49,559 bases of DNA from assembly GCA_021798015.1 (NCBI GenBank), contig JAJZYP010000003.1, positions 1-49,559 on the forward strand, in the 5' to 3' direction. The stretch is from a bacterium (GTDB lineage Bacteria > SZUA-79 > Acidulodesulfobacterales > Acidulodesulfobacteraceae). Of this stretch, positions 6,267-15,443 are shown one piece after another; the first letter of the stretch is position 1; each line of letters opens with the position of its first letter. Both the position numbers and the translations under genes were made by a program. Under the pieces are notes generated by a model. The model made no database searches. It was not told where the DNA came from and worked only from the letters and a program-made list of their open reading frames with translations.

Positions 6267-6637
6267 TGGATAAAATTTTTGTGGTTCATGAACATCATGC
6301 AAGCCACCTGCATTGGGACTTAAGGCTTGAAGAAAATGGGATTTTAATTTCCTACGCTTTACCTAAAGAGCCTCCATTGGTGTCCGGAAGAAGGAATCTT
6401 GCTATAAAAGTAGATGACCACCCTCTTTCTTATGCAAGTTTTGAAGGTATAATTCCTGAAGGTCATTATGGGGCCGGCATTGTTAAAATTTGGGATAACG
6501 GAACTTACAAAACTATAAAAAGCAACGATTCAAAATATATTATACATTTTGATGGAAAAAAGCTGGATGGCGAATATACCTTGTTGAAGTTCGATAGGGC
6601 TGGGAAAAATCACTGGCTATTTTTTAAAAATAAATAA
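6266..6637 (+). CDS. Stand-alone LigD-type 3'-phosphoesterase
   Basis: This 123-residue protein is a single LigD phosphoesterase (PE) domain. The metal/catalytic motif HEHHASHLHWDLRLE is at residues 8-22, with YALPKEPP, VDDHPLSYASFEGIIPEGHYGAG and the closing KNHWLFFKNK. In DNA ligase D this domain trims 3'-phosphate and 3'-ribonucleotide ends using manganese during end joining. Free-standing versions of about this size are known. No ligase, polymerase or Ku gene lies nearby, so it probably acts alone in 3'-end cleaning. The GTG start at 6266 puts the motif at the usual place. Confidence 0.9.
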   Translation: MDKIFVVHEHHASHLHWDLRLEENGILISYALPKEPPLVSGRRNLAIKVDDHPLSYASFEGIIPEGHYGAGIVKIWDNGTYKTIKSNDSKYIIHFDGKKLDGEYTLLKFDRAGKNHWLFFKNK

Positions 6638-6753
6638 CCTATAATCCCGAATGATATGCATGCACACATTTGCATAAACTATTCAGGTGGATAAATTTAT
6701 ATAATTTATAAATAAGTATATAATTTAATTCTGTAATAAATAAAGGAGGCGGG

Positions 6754-7911
6754 ATGAAAACCGATTTCTTAATATCTAAAAAGGAACAATTTGGGAAGTT
6801 GGCTTCGTATGGTCAAAGCCCATGGCTTGATAATATCTCAAGGTGCCTGATAGACTCCGGCGAACTTGAACAATTAGTTAAAAACGGCATAATTACAGGA
6901 GTAACATCCAATCCTTCTATTTTTGAAAAATCCATAAATTCGGGAAAATGCGGATACCCTGAGTTAATTAAAAAACTCTCATCGGAAAAATTGGATTCCT
7001 TTACCATATATGATACAATTACACGAGAAGACATTAAAAAAGCTGCTAAAATTCTATTCCCTGTTTTTGAAAGAACTGGCGGCAATGACGGATTTGTCAG
7101 TATAGAAGTCCCGCCTAATATCGCAACAAATGTTGAAACATCGGTAAATGAGGCACAAAGAATATTTTCGCTTATAAATGAAAAAAATGTCTTGATTAAA
7201 ATACCCGCCACAAAAGAGGGACTTGAAATTATCCAGGTCCTGTTGTCCAAAGGAATAAATGTTAATGTTACATTGATGTTTTCGTTAAACCACTATATTC
7301 AAGTGGCAAATGCTTACATAAAAGGACTTAAAAAGGCTTTAGAGAATGGAATAGATTTAAAAAACATTCATTCCGTCGCAAGTATTTTCATCAGCAGGAT
7401 TGATACAATGGTCGATAAACAATTGGACGAATTGATTAAAAATACAGTTGATTCTTCTAAAAAAGAAAAAATTACTAATTTGATGGGAAAAGCCGGCGTG
7501 GCAAATTCAAAAATCATTTTTAAAAAATACAACGATATTTTTGATAATTTTGATAATAATACTAATGAATTTGCCCTTCTTAAAACAAAAGGCGCCAATA
7601 TTCAAAGGCTTTTATGGGCAAGCACAAGCACGAAAAATCCGTCTTATCACGATTTAAAATATGTCGAACCCTTAATAGGCAAAAATACCATAAATACCCT
7701 CCCGGATGAGACTATCTTGCATATTGCGGAACATGGAAATTTGCTTCCGGAAACCGCATCCGAAGATATTGAATATTCGATGCATATAAACGAAGAATTA
7801 TCAAAAATAGGCATAGATTTAAATAAGATTGGCGAAAAATTGCAATTAGACGGCGTTAAATCATTTGAAGATTCCTATGAAAAACTGCTTAAATCTATTG
7901 AAAATATTTAG
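6754..7911 (+). CDS. tal: Transaldolase
   Basis: Transaldolase moves a dihydroxyacetone unit from sedoheptulose 7-phosphate to glyceraldehyde 3-phosphate in the non-oxidative pentose phosphate pathway. The 385-residue length fits the long bacterial transaldolase class. Visible motifs are GVTSNPSIFEK (residues about 48-58), the Schiff-base lysine in NVLIKIPATKEG, the phosphate-site VTLMFS, and SVASIFISRID. GGAGGCGGG precedes ATG 6754 closely. Transketolase follows 61 nt downstream on the same strand, so the two are probably co-transcribed. With zwf and gnd nearby it completes most of the pentose phosphate pathway. Confidence 0.95.
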   Translation: MKTDFLISKKEQFGKLASYGQSPWLDNISRCLIDSGELEQLVKNGIITGVTSNPSIFEKSINSGKCGYPELIKKLSSEKLDSFTIYDTITREDIKKAAKILFPVFERTGGNDGFVSIEVPPNIATNVETSVNEAQRIFSLINEKNVLIKIPATKEGLEIIQVLLSKGINVNVTLMFSLNHYIQVANAYIKGLKKALENGIDLKNIHSVASIFISRIDTMVDKQLDELIKNTVDSSKKEKITNLMGKAGVANSKIIFKKYNDIFDNFDNNTNEFALLKTKGANIQRLLWASTSTKNPSYHDLKYVEPLIGKNTINTLPDETILHIAEHGNLLPETASEDIEYSMHINEELSKIGIDLNKIGEKLQLDGVKSFEDSYEKLLKSIENI

Positions 7912-7972
7912 GGAGATGTTAAATTTATATTAATAATTAATACTAATTTATTTTAAGGAGGCGCTTGCGGTA

Positions 7973-9907
7973 ATGAAAATTAATAAAGGGTTTGATAGGA
8001 AAGGTTTGTCGGGAGAAGAAATAGAATTTTTAAAGAATTTTACCAAAAAATGCAGAGGGGATATTTTAAGAATGACCACACTCGCAAGTTCTGGACATCC
8101 CGGCGGTTCTATGTCTTCAATAGACATATATGCGGTTTTATACGGATTTTGCAATGTTGACCCATCAAACACATTTAAACAAAATAGGGACAGGATAATT
8201 ATAAGCCACGGGCATACAGCCCCGGGCGTTTATTCCGCTCTTGGAAATTATGGATTTTTTGATATTAATGATGCCATTTTAAATTTTAGGAGCGCCGGAT
8301 CTCCTTTTGAAGGGCATGTTGAAAAATCGGTTCCCGGAATTGAATGGAATACAGGTAATCTTGGTCAAGGTCTTTCGGCTTCCTGCGGATTTGCGTTAAA
8401 TTCCAGGTTAAATAATTTAAAATATAATGTTTATTGTGTAATGGGCGACGGAGAACAAACAAAAGGCCAGATCGGTGAAGCAAGAAGATTTGCTGTAAAA
8501 TACAAATTGAATAACCTAACGGTCATTGTCGATAAAAATGGGTTACAAATCGGCGGAAAAACATCCGAAGTAATGCCAGATAATATTAAAGAAAATTTTG
8601 GGGCGGATGGGTTTCATGTCATAGAAATAGACGGGCATAATTTTAACGAGATATATTCGGCCATCAAAAAAGCCCATACAATTGACTCTCCTGTTGTTAT
8701 TATTGCAAATACGATTATGGGAAAAGGCGTGTCTTTTATGGAAAATCAGGCTAAATATCATGGCTCCGCCTTAGATCCGGAAGATTGTAAAAAGGCGTTA
8801 TCCGAGCTTGGAGAACCAATTGATATAGATAAACTTTTAGATGAAAAGAAGTTTGGTCTTCCTTTAAAACCATTAGAAGAAAAGAAAAACAATTTTTTGA
8901 TTTTAAATTCAGATAATAAAAGCATAGTTTATGCAAGAGAAAAAAACACAGATAATCGTTCAGCATTTGGCAATGCCCTATATGATATTGCAAAAAATTA
9001 TAAAGAACAAAATAATTCCTCTAACATACCCTTCGCCGTGTTTGATTGCGATCTTGAGGGTTCGGTTAAAACCGGCGCATTCAGAAAGGCTTTCCCCGAT
9101 AACTTCTTCGAATCAGGTATAGAAGAACATAATACCGCCGTCATATCCGGGGCATTATCGACTGAAAATATTCTTACATTCTTTGCCGATTTCGGAGTAT
9201 TCGGAATAGACGAGGTTTATAATCAACAAAGGCTAAACGATATAAATCACACAAACTTAAAGGTGGTATGCACTCATTGCGGAATAGACGTCGGGGAGGA
9301 CGGCAAAACGCATCAATGTATCGATTATTTTGGAGTGCTTAATTCATTATTTGGATTTAAGGTTATAATCCCCGCAGACCCAAATCAAACAGACAAAGCT
9401 ACAAGGTATATTGCTTCAAATGCGGGTAATTTTGCGTTAATTATGGGGCGGTCTGTTATTCCGGTAATATTAGACGAAAACAACAATCCGTTCTTTGGAG
9501 ACGGTTATGAATTCAAATATGGTAAAATGGATATAATAAGGAACGGAAAAGACGTTGCCGTCATATCTGCAGGAAATATGCTAACGCACGCATTAAAGGG
9601 ATGCGAAATGCTTAAGAAAGACGGCATAAACTCAATGTTGTTAAATGTTTCCTGTCCAAGCGATATTGATGTAGAAGATTTGCGGTTTGCCGCAAAAACC
9701 GGCTTTATAGTTACGATAGAAGACCATAATGTAAAAACCGGCGTAGGTACAGTTTTAGGGTCGCTGCTTGCCGAAAACGGAATAACGGTAAAATTCAAAA
9801 AATTGGGGGCATCGTTCTATAGCTCTTCGGGAAAACCTGATGAGTTATACAAATTGGCGGGTCTATCGCCACAGGATTTATACAATTTTGTTAAAAAAGA
9901 AATATAA
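7973..9907 (+). CDS. tkt: Transketolase
   Basis: A thiamine-diphosphate enzyme that moves two-carbon units between sugar phosphates. At 644 residues it is a full single-chain transketolase. The N-terminal part has SSGHPGGSMSSIDIY, ISHGHTAPG and the diphosphate/Mg motif GDGEQTKGQIGEA...VDKN. The central pyrimidine domain has the catalytic Glu region GIEEHNTAVISGALS. The C-terminal domain begins near FKYGKMDIIRNGKDV. AAGGAGG lies upstream of ATG 7973. It follows tal and faces zwf across only 11 nt, where a 24-nt AT palindrome covers both stop regions. The C-terminal half has some resemblance to split archaeal-type enzymes. Confidence 0.95.
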   Translation: MKINKGFDRKGLSGEEIEFLKNFTKKCRGDILRMTTLASSGHPGGSMSSIDIYAVLYGFCNVDPSNTFKQNRDRIIISHGHTAPGVYSALGNYGFFDINDAILNFRSAGSPFEGHVEKSVPGIEWNTGNLGQGLSASCGFALNSRLNNLKYNVYCVMGDGEQTKGQIGEARRFAVKYKLNNLTVIVDKNGLQIGGKTSEVMPDNIKENFGADGFHVIEIDGHNFNEIYSAIKKAHTIDSPVVIIANTIMGKGVSFMENQAKYHGSALDPEDCKKALSELGEPIDIDKLLDEKKFGLPLKPLEEKKNNFLILNSDNKSIVYAREKNTDNRSAFGNALYDIAKNYKEQNNSSNIPFAVFDCDLEGSVKTGAFRKAFPDNFFESGIEEHNTAVISGALSTENILTFFADFGVFGIDEVYNQQRLNDINHTNLKVVCTHCGIDVGEDGKTHQCIDYFGVLNSLFGFKVIIPADPNQTDKATRYIASNAGNFALIMGRSVIPVILDENNNPFFGDGYEFKYGKMDIIRNGKDVAVISAGNMLTHALKGCEMLKKDGINSMLLNVSCPSDIDVEDLRFAAKTGFIVTIEDHNVKTGVGTVLGSLLAENGITVKFKKLGASFYSSSGKPDELYKLAGLSPQDLYNFVKKEI

Positions 9908-9930
9908 ATAATAATTAATTAATTATTATT
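9907..9930. terminator. AT-only palindrome between convergent tkt and zwf
   Basis: A perfect 24-nt palindrome made only of A and T (arms AATAATAATTAA) spans the tkt stop and the zwf stop. It could act as a weak two-way terminator, but A/T-only stems are poor terminators, so confidence is low. Confidence 0.3.
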
Positions 9931-11418
9931 CCAGAATCTGCCATCGGCATTAATCAGGTCATCTGCCTCTTTGGGACCCCATGAGCCGGCTTCATAGTTC
10001 GGAAATACAGGAGGTTCTAATTTAGACCATCCTTTGATTATCGATGTTATCAACTGCCATGCGATAAGCATATCGTCATATCTTGCAAAAAGGGTCTGGT
10101 CGCCGATAATTATATCGTAAAGAAGTCTTTCATATGCATCGGGAGGGGAAAGTTTAAACGACGATTTATAGTTAAATACCATATTGACGGGCTCTATATT
10201 AAGTTTAAATCCCGGCGTTTTGGCGCCGAAATTTATCGCTATACCTTCGTTAGGCTGGATCGTTATAATTATAGAATTTTGTTTTATATTCTCTATACCA
10301 ACCTTCGCAAATAGGCTGTACGGCATCTTTTTAAAGTAAATGGCTATTTCCGTTCTATGCATTTTTAGCCTTTTACCCGACCTCAAATAAAAAGGAACTC
10401 CCGCCCATCTATAATTGTCGATAAAAAGCTTTAAGGCAACATAAGTCTCGGTAAGCGTGTCCGGCGGCACCCCCTCTTCTTCCTTATAACTTAAAACTTG
10501 TTTATTGCCGATTACTCCTCTATCATACTGTCCCCTAACCGTATATTTTTTTACATCGTTCAAACTAAGCGGTCTAACACTTTTTAGAAGTTTTACTTTT
10601 TCGTTTCTTAAATCGTCTGCATCGAAAAGTGGAGGAGGCTCTACGGCAACAAGCGACAACAACTGCATCATGTGGTTCTGCATCATATCTCTGATAATAC
10701 CGGCTTTATCGAAATAACCCGCCCTTCCGCCTGTGCCCAGAGACTCTAAGGCGGATATTTGAATATGGTCTATATATTTATTACTCCAAATCGGTTCAAA
10801 AATAGCATTTGAAAACCTGAATGCAAGTATATTTTGAACTGTTTCTTTTCCCAGGTAATGGTCTATCCTGTAAACCTCTTCTTCTTTAAATACCGAAAGA
10901 ATTTTACCGTTTAAATTTTTTGCGCTTTCATAATCGTAACCGAAAGGCTTTTCTATAACAATTTTCGAGAAACCATCCCCTTTATATTCATAAGACATAA
11001 GTTTTGCTTTGTTAATGCCATCGATTACGTTAATATAAACGCTCGGCGGGGTGGAAAGATAATAAACCACATTTTTAGGCATATTATATTCTTTTGCTTT
11101 AGATTCTATAAAACCGCCTAATTTCTGATAGCTTGAATCGTCGTCGTATTTTGAAGTTAAATAAAATATATGCTTTGAAAAATTAAAAAATTCATCTTCA
11201 TCTATCGGTTTTTTTCTGCAATTTACGTTTAATGAATCAAAAATTGTTTTCCTAAAAGCGTCGTCGTCAAACTTTGTCCTTGCAAACCCGACAATAAAGA
11301 AATTATCGGGGAAAAAATCGTCTTCCCACAGACTATATAATGCGGGAAATATTTTAATATGTGTTAAATCTCCGCTTGCCCCAAAAATTACCATAATAGA
11401 AGGATTCAGTTCAGCCAT
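9919..11418 (-). CDS. zwf: Glucose-6-phosphate 1-dehydrogenase
   Basis: It oxidises glucose 6-phosphate to 6-phosphogluconolactone with NAD(P)+, the entry to the oxidative pentose phosphate pathway. The 499-residue length is typical. The Rossmann motif is IFGASGDLTHIKIFPALY at residues 11-28; EKPFGYDYESA and the substrate-binding motif RIDHYLGKETVQNI lie in the middle; FYLRSGKRL and the C-terminal substrate-site strands follow. The nearest next gene on this strand upstream is a cyclase-family gene ending 49 nt away, so the order is gnd-cyclase-zwf. No 6-phosphogluconolactonase (pgl) gene is seen in the window. Confidence 0.96.
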   Translation of the reverse strand: MAELNPSIMVIFGASGDLTHIKIFPALYSLWEDDFFPDNFFIVGFARTKFDDDAFRKTIFDSLNVNCRKKPIDEDEFFNFSKHIFYLTSKYDDDSSYQKLGGFIESKAKEYNMPKNVVYYLSTPPSVYINVIDGINKAKLMSYEYKGDGFSKIVIEKPFGYDYESAKNLNGKILSVFKEEEVYRIDHYLGKETVQNILAFRFSNAIFEPIWSNKYIDHIQISALESLGTGGRAGYFDKAGIIRDMMQNHMMQLLSLVAVEPPPLFDADDLRNEKVKLLKSVRPLSLNDVKKYTVRGQYDRGVIGNKQVLSYKEEEGVPPDTLTETYVALKLFIDNYRWAGVPFYLRSGKRLKMHRTEIAIYFKKMPYSLFAKVGIENIKQNSIIITIQPNEGIAINFGAKTPGFKLNIEPVNMVFNYKSSFKLSPPDAYERLLYDIIIGDQTLFARYDDMLIAWQLITSIIKGWSKLEPPVFPNYEAGSWGPKEADDLINADGRFWNNN

Positions 11419-11467
11419 TTATTTGCCGCCTTTATTTTTATTAAAGATTTATTTTATTATCATCAAT

Positions 11468-12094
11468 TTATTTTTCTAATAACACCCTGGAAGGCGCGCC
11501 ATCTGAATTTTTAATCTTAATGGGCATGGCAATTAACTTATAATTTCCGGGTATAACGTCTGTAAGATTTAACCCTTCAATAACAACAACATTAGCGCCT
11601 AAAAGGGTTTTGTGCGTGTCGTGTCCTATATGATATCCCTCAACGGAAAGGTAATCAACCCCAACTAAAATTACACCCTTTTCAACTAAATATTTCGCCC
11701 CATCTGCGCTCACATAAACATAATCCTCATGAAAATTGTTATCTCGATTATTTATCCAAATTGAATTTTTAGTCTTGAATAACAATCTTTCACCACTTTT
11801 TATATCATGAGGTACGAGAAAATTCCTTGAAATTATTTTAATTTCTTTAGCTACCTCAATAACTCTGCAAAGACCTATTAATGTTTCCAGATTTAATTTA
11901 TCAATACCAACACCTTCTTCGATAAAATGATGCGGGGCATCTATATGTGTCCCGGTATGAGTCCCGCATGTAATTTCACTGTTATTAGCGCTATCCCCGT
12001 TTTTGATATTCGAGAAGTGTTTAATAGTAATCCCTGGGTCAGTAGGCCAGTGAACCATTCCGTCTTCTATATTCATACTTACATCGATAAACAT
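11468..12094 (-). CDS. Cyclase family protein (kynurenine formamidase-like)
   Basis: At 208 residues this matches the metal-dependent cyclase/arylformamidase family: an N-terminal DVSMNIEDGMVHWPTDP, the metal motif CGTHTGTHIDAPHHF (about residues 43-57) and GVDYLSVEGY with a later His. Family members hydrolyse small cyclic amides or esters, including N-formylkynurenine. It lies between gnd and zwf, where pgl is often found, so a role on a sugar lactone is an open idea rather than a call. No kynurenine-pathway gene is nearby. The gene is preceded by an inverted-repeat element (12150-12224). Confidence 0.8.
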   Translation of the reverse strand: MFIDVSMNIEDGMVHWPTDPGITIKHFSNIKNGDSANNSEITCGTHTGTHIDAPHHFIEEGVGIDKLNLETLIGLCRVIEVAKEIKIISRNFLVPHDIKSGERLLFKTKNSIWINNRDNNFHEDYVYVSADGAKYLVEKGVILVGVDYLSVEGYHIGHDTHKTLLGANVVVIEGLNLTDVIPGNYKLIAMPIKIKNSDGAPSRVLLEK

Positions 12095-12149
12095 TTTCGT
12101 TGCCCTCTTTCTTTATTCGTCTCAATCCGCATCTGCAGGAATCAGTACT

Positions 12150-12224
12150 TGTCATTCCCGTGAGGAAGAAACCGGCAAGCTTTTACACCCCTGACACTGG
12201 ATTCCTACTTCCGTCAGAATGACA
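12150..12224. repeat. 75-bp inverted-repeat (MITE-like) element
   Basis: The element begins TGTCATTCCCGTGAGG and ends CGTCAGAATGACA, with perfect 8-nt outer arms TGTCATTC/GAATGACA and an internal CTGGATTCC. It resembles the widespread 'TGTCATTCCCG...GGAATGACA' intergenic repeats of proteobacteria. It fills most of the gap between gnd and the cyclase gene. Only one copy is in the window. Confidence 0.55.
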
Positions 12225-12266
12225 GACTAATTGATGCGATAATGATAATATTATAACGCATTAAAC

Positions 12267-13160
12267 TCATTGATGAATAGGGTGTCCCCCAAATTGATGT
12301 CTTAATGCAGCCAGCATCCGTGCGGCGAATGAATTTTCCTGCCTCGACCTGAACCTCATAAATACCGAATCGGCTAAAACAGGTGCCGGAACGGCTTTGT
12401 CTATCGCTTCTTTCAGCGTCCATCTTCCCTCGCCTGAATCGTCAACAATAGGTTTAAGATTATTAAGTTCAGGGTCTTCTTTAAGGGCGTTATGCGCAAG
12501 CTCGAGAAGCCATGACCTCACAACCGAAGCATGGTTCCATAGATCTGAAACCCTCTCCAGATTAATATCGAAATCGCTTGACTTCATTATCTCGAACCCT
12601 TCCGCATATGCCTCCATCATACCGTATTCTATGGCGTTATGAACCATTTTAACAAAATGCCCCGAACCATGGGTCCCCACATGCAGATAACCGTCTTCCG
12701 GCGCAAGCGTTTTAAAAATCGGCTCGCAGCACTTGAAAGTTTCATCGTCCCCGCCTATCATAGAGCAGTACCCGTTTTTTAAGCCCCAGATGCCTCCGCT
12801 TGTACCGCAGTCCATAAATTTAATTCCTTTTTCGCCGCAAATGCCAGCCCTTTTTATAGAATCCTTATAATATGAATTACCGCCGTCTATTATAATGTCA
12901 TCTTTTTGCGTGTATTCCAATACTTCATTTAGCATTTTGTCGGTAGGTTCTCCGCTTGGAACCATTAACCATATAACCCTTGGAGGCATGAGCTTCCCAA
13001 CGAACTCCTCAACAGAATTTGATCCTATCGCCCCTTTATTTATTGCAATCTCTTCTTTTGATAAAGTTCTATTGAAAACTACTACCTTATGTCCTCCTTC
13101 AAGAAGTCTAAAAACCATATTCATTCCCATCTTTCCAAGCCCTATCATTCCTAGTTCCAT
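12267..13160 (-). CDS. gnd: 6-phosphogluconate dehydrogenase (short, NAD-type)
   Basis: It oxidatively decarboxylates 6-phosphogluconate to ribulose 5-phosphate. At 297 residues it belongs to the short class (like GntZ/YqeC) rather than the 470-residue class. It has GLGKMGMNMVFRLLEGGH at residues 7-24 and an acidic-free FNRT after strand 2. DGGNSYYKDS and the substrate motif CGTSGGIWGLKNGYC follow, then catalytic HGSGHFVKMVHNAIEYGMM with Lys and Asn, and the C-terminal ARMLAALRHQFGGHPIH. FNRT in place of a strand-2 acidic residue leaves cofactor choice (NADP or NAD) uncertain. ATG 13160 follows a GGAGG-like sequence. Confidence 0.93.
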   Translation of the reverse strand: MELGMIGLGKMGMNMVFRLLEGGHKVVVFNRTLSKEEIAINKGAIGSNSVEEFVGKLMPPRVIWLMVPSGEPTDKMLNEVLEYTQKDDIIIDGGNSYYKDSIKRAGICGEKGIKFMDCGTSGGIWGLKNGYCSMIGGDDETFKCCEPIFKTLAPEDGYLHVGTHGSGHFVKMVHNAIEYGMMEAYAEGFEIMKSSDFDINLERVSDLWNHASVVRSWLLELAHNALKEDPELNNLKPIVDDSGEGRWTLKEAIDKAVPAPVLADSVFMRFRSRQENSFAARMLAALRHQFGGHPIHQ

Positions 13161-13222
13161 TTTTTACCTCCGATTCGTTATCTTTGTCATTGTTGTATCT
13201 TATAATCGTACCGCTATTTTCC

Positions 13223-14023
13223 CTACTTGCCGGAACCACCTGACGGCAAATTTTGATTAGAACCGTTATTAACAAAACTCTTACCCACCTCTCTTATAAT
13301 ATCGAGCGGGATTGGCATTATCATCGTTGTATTGTTCGTTGAAGAAATCTCATTTAATGTTTGAAGATAGCGAAGTTGAAGAGCCATAGGATTTTCTGCT
13401 ATAATTTTAGCGGCGTCGCTAAGTCTTTGAGCCGCTTGAAATTCACCGTCTGCATTAATTATTTTTGCCCTTCTATCCCTCTCCGCCTCCGCCTGTCTTG
13501 CCATAGCTCTTTGCATATCTTGCGGCATGTCAATCTGCTTAAGTTCAACTACCGTAACCTTAATACCCCATGGTCCCGTATGCTTATCGAGTATATCTTG
13601 AATCTCCGTATTTATCTTTTCTCTTTCGGATAAAAGTTTATCGAGTTCTCCCTCGCCGCATACGCTTCTTAAAGTTGTTTGAGCAAGTTGAGATACCGCA
13701 TAATTATAATCGTAAACCTGGACTATGGCATTCAAAGGATCTACAACTTTATAATACACTACCGCGCTAATTTTTAACGTTACGTTATCCTTTGTAATAA
13801 CATCCTGAGCCGGAACATCCATAGTAATTATCCTTAAAGTTACTCTGACCATTCTATCGATAACAGGCCATAAAAGTATAATCCCCGGACCTTTAACTCT
13901 GATTGCCCTGCCCATTCTAAAAATAACCGCCCTATCGTATTCATTTATTATTCTAATAGCGTACAAAATTATAATAATCGCAACAATTATTATAACGGCA
14001 AAAAACAATGCACTAGTATCCAT
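13223..14023 (-). CDS. Slipin / band-7 (SPFH) membrane protein
   Basis: This has one N-terminal membrane segment ([19 protein letters not shown]), then the SPFH core ([60 protein letters not shown]), and a charged coiled region ([25 protein letters not shown]) as in bacterial slipins. Such proteins form rings at the inner membrane and work with NfeD partners in lipid-domain organisation or protein quality control. The ORF track begins at a TTG (14035); the ATG at 14023 is better because GGAGGG lies 4 nt before it. The NfeD gene is 28 nt upstream, confirming the pair. Confidence 0.92.
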   Translation of the reverse strand: MDTSALFFAVIIIVAIIIILYAIRIINEYDRAVIFRMGRAIRVKGPGIILLWPVIDRMVRVTLRIITMDVPAQDVITKDNVTLKISAVVYYKVVDPLNAIVQVYDYNYAVSQLAQTTLRSVCGEGELDKLLSEREKINTEIQDILDKHTGPWGIKVTVVELKQIDMPQDMQRAMARQAEAERDRRAKIINADGEFQAAQRLSDAAKIIAENPMALQLRYLQTLNEISSTNNTTMIMPIPLDIIREVGKSFVNNGSNQNLPSGGSGK

Positions 14024-14051
14024 CTTACCCTCCAAATTTCAAAAATGTTTA

Positions 14052-14513
14052 TCATTTATTATTCTCAAAAGGCTTAACCCTAAGCCTTAATTGGCGATCC
14101 ATGCCGATTATAACCGCCTTTGAATCCTTTAATATTTCATAATCGGAATAAGCCGTCCATAATTCGCCGTTAATAAGAATCTTTCCTTCTCCTCCCGCTT
14201 TAATATCCCTTGTAACCTCTCCAACCTCGTTTATTAAAGTAGCCCCTCCTGTTTTTACCTTCGTTCTATATGCTTTATACCCTAAGTAAACAAAAATCGA
14301 TACAAATACCGTTAGGGTAACATAAGTGGGTAAAACAATCCTTATAAAAAACCCTGGGACAGCCGGCATAACCGAAAAAAGAATTACCGTTCCTATAACA
14401 AAAAAAATTGCGCCTGCAGCTGTAAAAACACCATAGCTCATTGCAAAAAAATCCGTAATAACAAATATAAAGGCTAAAAATATTAAAACATCGGCAAAAT
14501 AAATCATAAACAT
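14052..14513 (-). CDS. NfeD-family short membrane protein
   Basis: This 153-residue protein has three to four membrane segments in residues 1-80 (FADVLIFLAFIFVITDFFA, AAGAIFFVIGTVILFSV, YVTLTVFVSIFVYLGY). A soluble OB-fold NfeD domain follows (LINEVGEVTRDIKAGGEGKILINGELWTA...MDRQLRLRVKPF). It is the short NfeD type without the ClpP-like protease domain, which normally partners a slipin. The slipin gene follows directly, so the two form the known slipin-NfeD module. Confidence 0.9.
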   Translation of the reverse strand: MFMIYFADVLIFLAFIFVITDFFAMSYGVFTAAGAIFFVIGTVILFSVMPAVPGFFIRIVLPTYVTLTVFVSIFVYLGYKAYRTKVKTGGATLINEVGEVTRDIKAGGEGKILINGELWTAYSDYEILKDSKAVIIGMDRQLRLRVKPFENNK

Positions 14514-14569
14514 AGATTTAAATCTCCCTTTTCAAAAGATAACCAATAACTGTTGGACGCAACGCGAAC

Positions 14570-15337
14570 TTATGTTGCTTTAAAATATAAATCCCTTATC
14601 TTTTTCATATCTTCCCATGTTTCTCTTTTGGCATCGGGATTTCTTAATAAATAAGACGGATGATATGTCGGTATTACGGTTATACCGTCGTAATTAAATT
14701 CTTTTCCTCTGACAATAGATATAGTTTCTTTATCCGTTCCTATAATAAACTCCGTCGAAAATTTTCCGAGCGTGCAGATTATTTTCGGTCTTATTATTTT
14801 GATCTGTTCTTTTAAAAATGGCGAGCATTGCTTTATTTCCTCCTCATAAGGATTTCTATTTTGAGGAGGTCTGCATTTAATTATATTGGCGATATAAACA
14901 TCGTCTCTTTTGAGATTTATCGATTCTATTATTTTCGTTAAAAGCTGTCCCGCTCTGCCGACAAAGGGCCTTCCGGTATTATCTTCTTCCGCCCCCGGGG
15001 CTTCCCCTATAAACATAAGTTTACTTGATGGGTTTCCTTCCCCAAAAACTATATTTTTTCGAGTCTCGCTTAACTTACACTTTACACATTTATTTACGTT
15101 TACATCTTTTAAAAACATTAATAAGCCGCGCTGGTCTAACGACTCATCCGCCTCTGAATTCATTTTGTTTTTATTTTCCATATCGTACATATTGTGATTA
15201 TCAAATATTATAGATTTAGATTTATTAGATACAGTAAATGTGGCGGAGCTAACGGTAAAATATTCTTTATGATATTCTATAAAGGATTTTATATCTTTAA
15301 AAAATTGGTCTGAATCTAAATCGGAAATAGAATTCAT
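14570..15337 (-). CDS. Uracil-DNA glycosylase, family 4
   Basis: It removes uracil from DNA. Family-4 features are clear: motif A GEAPGAEEDNTGRPFVGRAGQLL, the [4Fe-4S] cysteines (CVKC near residue 82, CRPP and CSPF later) and motif B HPSYLLRNP near the C-terminus. The first 75 residues are a low-complexity extension (VSSATFTVSNKSKSIIF...) not needed for catalysis and common in bacterial members. It stands between the iorB end and the nfeD start with gaps of about 106 and 56 nt, so it may be a single-gene unit. Confidence 0.93.
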   Translation of the reverse strand: MNSISDLDSDQFFKDIKSFIEYHKEYFTVSSATFTVSNKSKSIIFDNHNMYDMENKNKMNSEADESLDQRGLLMFLKDVNVNKCVKCKLSETRKNIVFGEGNPSSKLMFIGEAPGAEEDNTGRPFVGRAGQLLTKIIESINLKRDDVYIANIIKCRPPQNRNPYEEEIKQCSPFLKEQIKIIRPKIICTLGKFSTEFIIGTDKETISIVRGKEFNYDGITVIPTYHPSYLLRNPDAKRETWEDMKKIRDLYFKAT

Positions 15338-15443
15338 ATTTTCAACCTTTGTCTTATAACCTTATAATCTTAACCGCCTGCGTTATTATTTGTTAGTATT
15401 TATTAATACTGTATAGTAAAAGCAAACAAAAAGGTCTAAAAGA

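Noticed and set aside
7948-9798. Several minus-strand ORFs under tal and tkt
   Set aside because: They are frame shadows of the clear tal and tkt genes, lacking start signals and recognisable domains.
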